Source: Alphaproteobacteria bacterium
GTDB taxonomy: Bacteria; Pseudomonadota; Alphaproteobacteria; UBA9219
Reading direction: 5' to 3'
Assembly: GCA_028693775.1 (NCBI GenBank)
Contig: JAQUUS010000131.1
Location: forward strand, 1 to 5,272
Length of the DNA: 5,272 nt
The notes under the pieces were generated by a model. That model ran no database searches. It was not told where the DNA came from and saw only the letters and a list, made by a program, of their open reading frames with translations. Shown here one piece after another: positions 1 through 5,272 of the stretch. The position numbers and the translations under genes are program-made. Within the stretch, counting starts at the first letter, position 1; each line of letters begins with the position of its first letter.

Positions 1-2
1 CC

Positions 3-1250
3 TCGATCAAGGAGCTCGGCCTCGATCTCGACTTCCGCTATCAGACGAAAGAATACACCTCCGGCCGCTATGCCGAGAAAATGGCGTTTGTTCTCGCAAA
101 CCGCCGCAAAGCCGCGGAGATCCAGCTTCAGTTCAAAACCGACAAAGGCAATCAGGCCAAGGGGATCGACCCCGAAGAATACCTGGAAACCTATTTCCCG
201 ATCACCGTCTATTCGCGCTTTTCCGGGACCGACAAAACAAAAGTCCTCTCATACGACGGCGGAACGAAGCTGACCTACCGCTGCCTAGTGACCGACAAGG
301 TCGAACAGATCGACTTCAAGGAAACGCCCGTATGCAAACTTCCCTGGAAGCTCGACTGGCCGATGCGCTGGGGCGAAGAAGGCGTCAATTTCGAACCCGG
401 CGGCAAGGACCACGCCACCCCGGGCGGCAGCTACGACGTATCGGCAACAGTCGCGCGCGAACTGTTCGGCAGCAAACCGCCTGTTTTCCAAGGCTATCTG
501 TTTGTCGGCATTCAAGGCGTCAAGGGCGACAAAATGTCTGGCTCCAAAGGCGGGGCTATCTCGCCCGCCCAGTTGCTCGAAATTTATGAACCGACGCTGC
601 TCAAATGGCTATATATGCGCCGTCCGCCGACACAGAGCTTCAATCTCGCATTCAACACCGAGGTATACCGCCAATACGACGAGTTCGACCGCGAAATCGC
701 CAAGGTGCAGAAAGACGAAGCAACCCCGGGACAACAAAAAATTATCGCGTTCAGCGGCGTCAAAAAAGACCGCCCCGAACCGATCCCATTCAAGCAAGCC
801 GTCGCGCTGGGTCAGATCACGCAATGGCAGGCCGATAAAGTCTTGGAGCTTGCCGAAAAATCGGGCATCGCGTGCAGCGCCGAGTCAATCGCAATGCGGC
901 TTCCCAAAGCCAAGAATTGGCTCAACACCTACAACCCCGAGGAAATCATCGCCCTGCGCGACGCCCCGAACGCCGACTATGCAGCAAGCATGGACGACAA
1001 GCGCCGCACACAAATCGCCAAGCTTCGCGATTTTCTGAAAAGCGACGTGACCTCGATCGCAGCGCTGGACGAAATGCTCTACAGCATTCCCAAAGACCCG
1101 GCTCTTGCCGACAAGGAGCTCAAGGCCGCCCAACGCGGTTTCTTCAAGGATGTATATAATCTCCTGATCGGAAAAGACGCTGGCCCGCGCATGTCGACAT
1201 TCCTGTGGGCAGTCGACCGGGCAAAAGTCCTTGGCCTCCTTGCGATCTAG
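3..1250 (+). CDS. lysK: Lysyl-tRNA synthetase, class I (5'-truncated by window edge)
   Basis: This enzyme attaches lysine to tRNA-Lys in the cytoplasm using ATP. The reading frame is open from base 3 and gives 415 C-terminal residues; the first roughly 100-130 residues, including the HIGH motif of the Rossmann fold, lie off the left edge. Visible class I LysRS landmarks are LPWKLDWPMRW (nt 339-371), FEPGGKDHATPGGSYD, where the conserved GKDH sits (about nt 390-437), and the KMSKS-type loop KMSGSKG (nt 531-551). These are followed by LLEIYEPTLLKWLYMRRPP and a helical C-terminal anticodon-binding region ending at TAG 1248-1250. This is the archaeal-type enzyme, unrelated in fold to the class II LysRS of E. 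coli, and is typical of Alphaproteobacteria and spirochaetes. No clear terminator follows. G+C is high (40 of 60 bases at 361-420). The family call is secure from the motif set; lysS is sometimes used as the symbol. Confidence 0.95.
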   Translation, partial: SIKELGLDLDFRYQTKEYTSGRYAEKMAFVLANRRKAAEIQLQFKTDKGNQAKGIDPEEYLETYFPITVYSRFSGTDKTKVLSYDGGTKLTYRCLVTDKVEQIDFKETPVCKLPWKLDWPMRWGEEGVNFEPGGKDHATPGGSYDVSATVARELFGSKPPVFQGYLFVGIQGVKGDKMSGSKGGAISPAQLLEIYEPTLLKWLYMRRPPTQSFNLAFNTEVYRQYDEFDREIAKVQKDEATPGQQKIIAFSGVKKDRPEPIPFKQAVALGQITQWQADKVLELAEKSGIACSAESIAMRLPKAKNWLNTYNPEEIIALRDAPNADYAASMDDKRRTQIAKLRDFLKSDVTSIAALDEMLYSIPKDPALADKELKAAQRGFFKDVYNLLIGKDAGPRMSTFLWAVDRAKVLGLLAI

Positions 1251-1311
1251 CTCCGCCAAAAGACGCCAACCTATTGAAACAAAGGGATATTTCTTTTACA
1301 CTTCGAGCTAA

Positions 1312-1338
1312 TTGCTTTCGCTATTACAGGCTATACTG
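1312..1338 (+). promoter_or_regulatory. Weak candidate sigma70-type promoter for genes A-B-C
   Basis: The 129-nt gap between lysK and gene A contains TTGCTT (1312-1317), a 15-nt spacer and TATACT (1333-1338, 5 of 6 to the -10 consensus). The spacer is short and the -35 is poor. A better -35-like hexamer, TTTACA (1295-1300, 5 of 6), has no good -10 at 16-19 nt. Initiation near 1345 would leave a leader of about 35 nt before the ATG at 1380. The rest of the gap shows no RNA gene or strong hairpin. Confidence 0.3.
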
Positions 1339-1379
1339 CGTTCACATTTATCGGATCTCTTTGAAAGAACTATATAATC

Positions 1380-2258
1380 ATGACCACAAACGAAAGCTCG
1401 GCAACCGGCTTTGAATGCATCGCCACCGACCCCTCTTTTGTCATCGAATACAAAGCACCGCCCGAAGGACTTGCTTATCGCCTGACACTAGCCCACGAGA
1501 ATTGCGTGAAAAAAGTCCAAGACCCCAAATCGCTTGGCAACATAGCAGATATCATAGGAAAAGAGATTACAGCCGCAGCGACATCGGCTTCCGCCGTTCT
1601 GGTTGCCGATCGGATCAAGCACTACGCCCAGAGCAATGGCGCCAGCGAGTTGACGGAAAAAATCAACACCGCCATTCGAAAATCCGGCATCGAACCGCAA
1701 AAGGAAGACTTCCGCAAGGAACTGGAAAAGCTCAAGCAGCTCCAAAAAGCAAGGATGAGCCCCACAGAAACGGAGCCCTTGGCGATCGCAATGTCGCAGC
1801 TTTTTGGAGATGCGCCCATTGGGGCCATGGCCCAAAAGCTTCCGGGCGCCTTCATAACCCCCGCCCTTGCCGAGCACGTTGCCCAGAAAACAAAGGCCTC
1901 CTTGCCTGAAGAACGGTTAAGCGCGCAAGAAGATTTGAAGCTGCTCATAGAAAACCATCCGCACAGCATCACTCAATCTGTATACGAAAGCATCGTCCTG
2001 TCTGCCGTTATGGACGTCTCCGAGGAAGTCCGGAACCAAGCGCTTGGGAATTTTGAATTATTGAAAAACAAAAGCTTCCCCAAAGAGCACACTGTTGAAA
2101 TGCTGGAAAAGCTTTCCGCACCCAAAAGCCCCGCCGACACCAACCAACGCGCGCGTGCAACCCAGCTTCTGTCCGACGACAGCTTCGCCCTGACAAAAGC
2201 GTTGCGCCCCACAAAGAAAATTTTCTCAAGCCTGAAGGCACGGTATATAAAACCTTGA
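1380..2258 (+). CDS. Gene A: uncharacterised HEAT-like protein, paralogue of gene C
   Basis: I do not recognise a named family. The 292-aa product has no signal peptide or membrane span, so it is probably cytoplasmic. Residues 9-28 hold a motif shared with gene C (TG[FY]ExI...PxFxIxYKxxP). Residues 30-155 are mostly helical, with an uncharged Ala-rich stretch at 63-76 and a charged, coiled-coil-like segment near 106-124. Residues 162-269 align without gaps to gene C and look like HEAT repeats: ESIVLSAVMDVSEEVRNQA at 203-221 fits the D...VR..A helix signature, and the region ends in LLSDDSF. The C-terminal tail is basic. The ATG at 1380 is chosen because it keeps the conserved N-terminal motif; only a poor GAAAG lies 12 nt upstream and there is no true Shine-Dalgarno. 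It is the first gene of a likely three-gene unit, 21 nt before B. A scaffold or protein-interaction role is inference from the helical-repeat pattern only. Confidence 0.85.
   Translation: MTTNESSATGFECIATDPSFVIEYKAPPEGLAYRLTLAHENCVKKVQDPKSLGNIADIIGKEITAAATSASAVLVADRIKHYAQSNGASELTEKINTAIRKSGIEPQKEDFRKELEKLKQLQKARMSPTETEPLAIAMSQLFGDAPIGAMAQKLPGAFITPALAEHVAQKTKASLPEERLSAQEDLKLLIENHPHSITQSVYESIVLSAVMDVSEEVRNQALGNFELLKNKSFPKEHTVEMLEKLSAPKSPADTNQRARATQLLSDDSFALTKALRPTKKIFSSLKARYIKP
2223..2251 (+). promoter_or_regulatory. Weak candidate internal promoter ahead of gene B
   Basis: TTCTCA (2223-2228, 4 of 6 to the -35 consensus), a 17-nt spacer and TATAAA (2246-2251, 5 of 6) lie in the last codons of gene A. 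Transcription would start near 2258 and give a leader of about 22 nt before B. The match is modest and this AT-rich stretch may be chance, but it would allow B and C to be expressed apart from A. Confidence 0.25.
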
Positions 2259-2279
2259 TAACATAGCGGGTTAACACAG

Positions 2280-2756
2280 ATGACTATAAACACCACGCTC
2301 AACGCAATCATCATCGAACTCGACAATCTTGTCGCGCAAAACCCGAAAGATTTTGGCAAAAACGCCGGCCTTCAAAAAGCCAAGCTCGCTAAAGACGCCA
2401 AGAAAGTTAAAAAGAGCGACAAAAAAGATCAGGATCCGCTCTACGAAAATCAAACATTCCTCACGGCTTGCAACGAGCTTTGTTATCGCATTCCAATAGT
2501 CGGAAATAAAGGCCGGCTCCGCGCCTTTATCCTGAGCAAGGGAAAGCTGAAAATGCTGCTTCGCCCCAAAGAAATTACAGGCAGCGTCGAAATAACGATA
2601 AGCGATCCGTGCCAGCAAGATCGCCTGAGAGGCAGTATCAAAGTAAAAGAAAAATTGCTGATCGGTGAATGCAACAAGCTAGAAATATCGATGGACGATC
2701 CGGCCGCCGAACCGTCCCGCATTATTCAAAGGCTGCAAAGCTCCCTAAAGCCATAA
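2280..2756 (+). CDS. Gene B: small uncharacterised lysine-rich protein
   Basis: I do not recognise this 158-aa protein. It begins with a likely amphipathic helix (residues 3-20). A strongly basic linker follows at 32-50, with nine lysines at 33, 35, 38, 41, 42, 44, 45, 48 and 49. Residues 55-136 look like a compact mixed alpha/beta domain with alternating hydrophobic strands, for example GSVEITISDP at 101-110 and LRGSIKVKEKLLIGE at 116-130, and cysteines at 64, 68, 111 and 131. No signal peptide or membrane span is seen. It shows no similarity to its neighbours A and C. It starts 21 nt after A and ends 10 nt before C, so co-expression with the two paralogues is likely. The ATG has no Shine-Dalgarno before it. 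The basic linker could contact nucleic acid or an acidic partner, but that is only a guess. Strand, length and tight packing between A and C support a real gene. Confidence 0.8.
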   Translation: MTINTTLNAIIIELDNLVAQNPKDFGKNAGLQKAKLAKDAKKVKKSDKKDQDPLYENQTFLTACNELCYRIPIVGNKGRLRAFILSKGKLKMLLRPKEITGSVEITISDPCQQDRLRGSIKVKEKLLIGECNKLEISMDDPAAEPSRIIQRLQSSLKP

Positions 2757-2766
2757 AAAATCAAAC

Positions 2767-3669
2767 ATGCGAACGCCTTCCCCCATAGTTGAAAGAGACT
2801 GCGCGCTTACCGGCTACGAAAAAATCAAAAAAGAGCCTGCTTTTCAAATACAATACAAAACGTCGCCGGTCGATATCGATGCTTTGATCGCCCAAGCATG
2901 CAAAGACTACAAGAACAGAATCGTCGATCACAAAGCCGCGCAAACGCTCCGCTCTTTCAACATTGAAAAACCGGATGACATCCTCTCAAAATACGACTTT
3001 CTCAAGTTACTCGTCGTCGGCTATCTCAAAAAGGTTGAAGACAGCCCCCTCGGGGAAGTCATCGATTTCCTGACCGAGCTGTCCCATAAATATCCTCAAA
3101 TCCTGCTCGACGAAAATCTCCAAAAAAGCATGCGGTCGTTTTCCGAAAATTTTCTGCCCCTCTCGGGCCCGCTTCGGCAAACGCTCATCGACAACGAAGA
3201 CAACGTTATTCTTCTGGCCAAAACCCACCCGGAGCTAATTTCAATCGGATTAATCGAAACTGTGGCGGAAAAATTGGACGAAGGAATATGGTACAATCGT
3301 CTGGATCGGCATAAGCAACTCAAATACCTCATCTCTCATACGAGGAAAAACATAACGCCAGCGATATTCGAAAGCGTTCTTCTTTCCGTTATTATGGACA
3401 ACGACTGGCGCGTCAGGGAGATAGCAACAGAAAGCTTCTGCGCGATCAAACATCGAGGTATAAAAAAAGACAATGCCTATCAGATGACTCTCAAGCTGGC
3501 GGAGTCCTGCAGATTTGCCAACTACGAACAAAAAAAACGAGCGCACGAATTGCTGAACGACGACATTTTCAAACAGCAACGCATAGCAAACTCAATCGAC
3601 ACGGACGCCCCGGGCAAACGGAAATCCCGCAGGCCATACACCAGCTTTTGGGAAATGGGCCCCAAATAA
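2767..3669 (+). CDS. Gene C: uncharacterised HEAT-like protein, paralogue of gene A
   Basis: I do not recognise a named family for this 300-aa protein; it is a diverged paralogue of gene A. The shared N-terminal motif is at residues 15-34 (TGYEKIKKEP then AFQIQYKTSP), identical to A at 10 of 20 positions. Residues 92-268 read as helical hairpins of HEAT type, including VIDFLTELSHKYPQIL, NVILLAKTHPELIS and ESVLLSVIMDNDWRVREIA. Residues 161-268 align without gaps to A 162-269 with 37 of 108 identical, ending in LLNDDIF. The tail (271-300) differs from A and carries a basic KRKSRR patch. There is no signal peptide or membrane span. It starts only 10 nt after gene B, in an A-rich spacer (AAAATCAAAC) without a Shine-Dalgarno, so translation may be coupled to B. 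Its DNA is AT-richer than lysK (23 of 60 G+C at 3421-3480). The function is unknown; a binding or scaffold role is inferred only from the solenoid-like pattern. Confidence 0.85.
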   Translation: MRTPSPIVERDCALTGYEKIKKEPAFQIQYKTSPVDIDALIAQACKDYKNRIVDHKAAQTLRSFNIEKPDDILSKYDFLKLLVVGYLKKVEDSPLGEVIDFLTELSHKYPQILLDENLQKSMRSFSENFLPLSGPLRQTLIDNEDNVILLAKTHPELISIGLIETVAEKLDEGIWYNRLDRHKQLKYLISHTRKNITPAIFESVLLSVIMDNDWRVREIATESFCAIKHRGIKKDNAYQMTLKLAESCRFANYEQKKRAHELLNDDIFKQQRIANSIDTDAPGKRKSRRPYTSFWEMGPK

Positions 3670-3670
3670 C

Positions 3671-3694
3671 GCCCGGTTTTTCAGGCACTCTTTT
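3671..3694 (+). terminator. Weak candidate terminator after gene C
   Basis: GCCCGG (3671-3676) can pair imperfectly with TCAGGC (3681-3686) around a TTTT loop, with one C-A mismatch and one G-T pair, and ACTCTTTT follows. Just downstream TTTGTAC (3692-3698) and GTACAAA (3714-3720) form a second 7-bp inverted repeat without a T-run on either strand. The convergent layout of gene C and the exported-protein gene makes a terminator expected here, but neither hairpin is strong. Confidence 0.3.
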
Positions 3695-3720
3695 GTACTC
3701 TTCACCAATGCCCGTACAAA

Positions 3721-5034
3721 TCACTTCGCAGGAGTAAGAAACGGCTGAACCGTAACGGGCTTCTCTTCCGGCTTGGAAGCAGGCGCGACAACGGGCTTCT
3801 TCGGCGGAACAGAGACAGGAGCCAGCCCGGCGGCAGGAGACGGCTGCAAAGCCGGAACGGCCGACACGGCAGGAACCGGCGCCGCTGACGGAGCTCCGAC
3901 AACGATGCCGGGATCCTTCTTGTCGTCAAGCGTCGTTACGGACTCTTTTATCTGAACTTCCGTAACCGGCTCAACCGTTGCCTTCTTTGGCTTAACGACT
4001 TTGGCCTTATTCGCGCTTTTCTTTTTCTTGGCAACGGCAAGTTTATCTTTCTTCTTTTCTTTCTTCACAGCCTTGCGAGCGAAAGAGCCCTTCAAGACAC
4101 CGTCACGGCGGGCCTCGAAACTCGTACAACCGCTGATGCCCTGAAAAAATCCGCTAAAGTTCCCTTTAGGCGCATCGAAGCTGCCGACAACAACCGTGTT
4201 GTAGTAGCCCTTGGGACGGTTGAGCCACTTTCCGGGATTGATCAAAATACGCTTGGTCTCCTTATCGTACTGGCCATAGACCTCATACGACCCCTCAGGA
4301 ACGGACGGATTTCTTTCCGTCGGATAGAACTCAAAAACGCCATTGAAGTTTTCGCCTTTGAACTTCTTGATGTTCAAAACAGCCCCGGTATACCCCTGAT
4401 GCGTACAGGTATATCCGCCGGTCCATTTGCCAACAGGCGAAAATTTATCTGCAACGGCCTTCTTGCCTTTGCTCTTCTTCTTGAGAAGAAGCATGGTGCG
4501 CGGCGCCTTGGTTTCGTTAGGCAGAGAGAAAACCTCGACCGACGGAGACAACGCTTGGGTCGACGTCGCAACGGGCGCCGGAGCATTGGTTTCGCAAACG
4601 TTCAAAACAAGTCCGCGCTCACCGGCCGACCAGAGGAACATGAAATGGTTGGAAGGACGGTCGGCGATAAAGACAGTGATGTCTTTCGACTGGTTCCGCA
4701 GCATGGCGGGAGAAACCGTGTATCCAACGCCTCTCAGCTTTTCGACGGTGTCCTTGAAAATCCTGTTGACACGATCCTGCTCGCTACGATCCATGCGCCA
4801 GCCATAGGCCTCCATCTTGCCGCAACTGCGGCCAATTCCGCTGCTGACGGTTAAAAGGGCCATCTGGAAATTACGTTCGACAGGCAATTGGAAAGGCCGA
4901 TCCTCGAAAGCGACGCCGGTCAAGGGCGACGACGGGGCCAATTGCAAATCGGCAGCACGAGCCTGCGAAAAAAAGCCTGCGGCCAAAAAGGCAAAAAGGG
5001 CGAAAAGGGAAAGGTTCAGGAACGTTTTTTTCAT
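3721..5034 (-). CDS. Exported two-domain four-cysteine protein with Lys-rich and Pro/Ala-rich tail
   Basis: The start is set at 5034 because MKKTFLNLSLFALFAFLAAG begins a clear Sec signal peptide, with a likely cut after A25-R26-A27; a GGGA lies 9 nt upstream. The product is 437 aa. Domain 1 (about 40-150) contains C71 in SCGKMEAYGW and C147 in LNVCET. A linker (150-198) with a KKKSKGKK patch follows. Domain 2 (about 200-310) looks beta-rich: VGKWTGGYTCTHQGYTG, FEFYPTERNPSVPEG, KWLNRPKGYY and GISGCTSFEARR, with C210 and C303. These are the only four cysteines in the mature protein. Residues 313-350 are very lysine-rich and 375-437 are Pro/Ala/Val-rich, suggesting an extended tail. Domain 2 resembles a small W-G-Y-C...GC-F domain I recall from other proteobacterial envelope proteins, but I cannot name it. 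It is probably periplasmic; no catalytic residues are recognised. It is transcribed in the same direction as rplA, with a hairpin between them, and converges on gene C. No convincing promoter is seen. Confidence 0.88.
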   Translation of the reverse strand: MKKTFLNLSLFALFAFLAAGFFSQARAADLQLAPSSPLTGVAFEDRPFQLPVERNFQMALLTVSSGIGRSCGKMEAYGWRMDRSEQDRVNRIFKDTVEKLRGVGYTVSPAMLRNQSKDITVFIADRPSNHFMFLWSAGERGLVLNVCETNAPAPVATSTQALSPSVEVFSLPNETKAPRTMLLLKKKSKGKKAVADKFSPVGKWTGGYTCTHQGYTGAVLNIKKFKGENFNGVFEFYPTERNPSVPEGSYEVYGQYDKETKRILINPGKWLNRPKGYYNTVVVGSFDAPKGNFSGFFQGISGCTSFEARRDGVLKGSFARKAVKKEKKKDKLAVAKKKKSANKAKVVKPKKATVEPVTEVQIKESVTTLDDKKDPGIVVGAPSAAPVPAVSAVPALQPSPAAGLAPVSVPPKKPVVAPASKPEEKPVTVQPFLTPAK

Positions 5035-5120
5035 ATTTGCTAATCCCGGCACGGACATGCGCGAATCGCGCGGAGAATCCCTCGCCACTATGCCGTCCAA
5101 AGGGCCATGAGGCAAGCGGG

Positions 5121-5181
5121 TATCTTGCAACAAAATCGGCGCTTTACCGATTAAGGTCAAGCGCCGATTTCTTATCTTGCA
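5121..5181. repeat. 9-bp direct repeat framing a 12-bp inverted repeat
   Basis: TATCTTGCA occurs at 5121-5129 and again at 5173-5181. Between the copies lie 43 bp, almost all of it an inverted repeat with perfect 12-bp arms (5133-5144 and 5159-5170). The arms stop 3 and 2 bp from the direct repeats. This layout resembles a target-site duplication around a tiny palindromic element, although the same inverted repeat also works as a terminator. Confidence 0.6.
5132..5170 (-). terminator. Likely rho-independent terminator downstream of rplA
   Basis: Read on the minus strand, 21 nt after the rplA stop, AAATCGGCGCTT pairs perfectly with AAGCGCCGATTT around a 14-nt loop. The stem has a GC-rich core and is followed by TGTTGC, so the T-run is short (TTTTGTT counting the end of the stem). 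It would end rplA transcription before the exported-protein gene. The short T-run makes termination efficiency uncertain. Confidence 0.6.
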
Positions 5182-5190
5182 GACTATATG

Positions 5191-5272
5191 TTATTCGCCG
5201 ATCGAGTTCAGATCGACCTTGACACCGGGGCCCATCGTCGAAGACAGGCTGATGCGCTTGACGTAAGTTCCC
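5191..5272 (-). CDS. rplA: 50S ribosomal protein L1, C-terminal end (5'-truncated by window edge)
   Basis: L1 binds 23S rRNA at the L1 stalk of the large subunit and, in many bacteria, represses its own operon by binding its mRNA. Only the last 26 residues are inside the window. They read GTYVKRISLSSTMGPGVKVD and then LNSIGE before the TAA at 5191-5193. The run GTYVKxxxLSSTMGPGVKVD is the highly conserved L1 C-terminus, so the identification is good despite the short length. The remaining roughly 200 residues lie beyond the right edge. The usual downstream partner rplJ (L10) is absent; a hairpin and the exported-protein gene follow instead. Confidence 0.92.
   Translation of the reverse strand, partial: GTYVKRISLSSTMGPGVKVDLNSIGE

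Noticed and set aside
502..1038. 178-aa plus-strand open frame within lysK
   Set aside because: It is a shadow frame rich in Arg, Ser and Pro, typical of an off-frame reading of a G+C-rich gene.
885..1259. 124-aa minus-strand open frame opposite lysK
   Set aside because: It overlaps the conserved LysRS frame, has no recognisable protein features, and is explained by codon bias of the coding strand.
1373..1378. Perfect TATAAT immediately before the gene A ATG
   Set aside because: No -35 lies at 16-18 nt, and transcription would begin downstream of the ATG at 1380, cutting off the N-terminal motif shared with gene C.
1973..2359. 128-aa minus-strand open frame spanning the A-B junction
   Set aside because: It lies opposite the HEAT-like region that is conserved between A and C on the plus strand. 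No start signal or family features are seen.
3692..3720. TTTGTAC/GTACAAA inverted repeat as a bidirectional terminator
   Set aside because: The stem is AT-rich, only 7 bp with a 15-nt loop, and has no T-run after it on either strand.
4007..4070. Pyrimidine-rich low-complexity tract as a regulatory element
   Set aside because: It simply encodes the lysine-rich segment of the exported protein on the minus strand.
5035..5160. A 42-residue N-terminal extension of the exported protein, starting at a TTG at 5160, or an 8-residue one from ATG 5058
   Set aside because: It would place non-signal sequence ahead of a textbook signal peptide, and the longer form begins inside the terminator hairpin. 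The ATG at 5034 fits better.
1..5272. CRISPR array, tRNA, insertion sequence or integrase
   Set aside because: No regularly spaced repeats, tRNA-like arms, transposase or recombinase frames were seen on either strand.

Overview
The window looks like chromosomal DNA of an alphaproteobacterium. It carries the 3' part of a class I (archaeal-type) lysyl-tRNA synthetase gene, a form that is common in Alphaproteobacteria and unusual in most other bacteria. At the other edge is the 3' end of rplA (ribosomal protein L1). The genus cannot be told from this sequence.

Layout. Bases 3-1250 (+) encode the C-terminal 415 residues of class I LysRS. Bases 1251-1379 are a non-coding gap with a weak candidate promoter. 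Bases 1380-3669 (+) hold three closely spaced genes, called A, B and C here (292, 158 and 300 aa), with gaps of 21 and 10 nt, probably one transcription unit. Bases 3670-3720 are a short convergent intergenic region. Bases 3721-5034 (-) encode a 437-aa exported protein. Bases 5035-5190 (-) hold a terminator-like hairpin framed by a 9-bp direct repeat. Bases 5191-5272 (-) are the end of rplA.

A and C are diverged paralogues on either side of the unrelated small gene B. They share a 20-residue N-terminal motif (10/20 identical) and a C-terminal HEAT-like helical region that aligns without gaps over 108 residues (37 identical). None of the three has a signal peptide or a clear membrane segment, so I infer cytoplasmic proteins that may work together, perhaps as a scaffold or complex. 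I recognise no named family for any of them. Their DNA is visibly poorer in G+C than lysK and lacks Shine-Dalgarno sequences, which fits an accessory cassette between housekeeping genes.

The exported protein has a signal peptide, two small domains with one pair of cysteines each, a lysine-rich stretch and a proline/alanine-rich tail. It is most likely periplasmic or envelope-associated. It lies where rplJ often follows rplA, so the classical rplKAJL-rpoBC order is interrupted here.

The best candidate for something undescribed is the A-B-C cassette. Its function is unknown and none is assigned.
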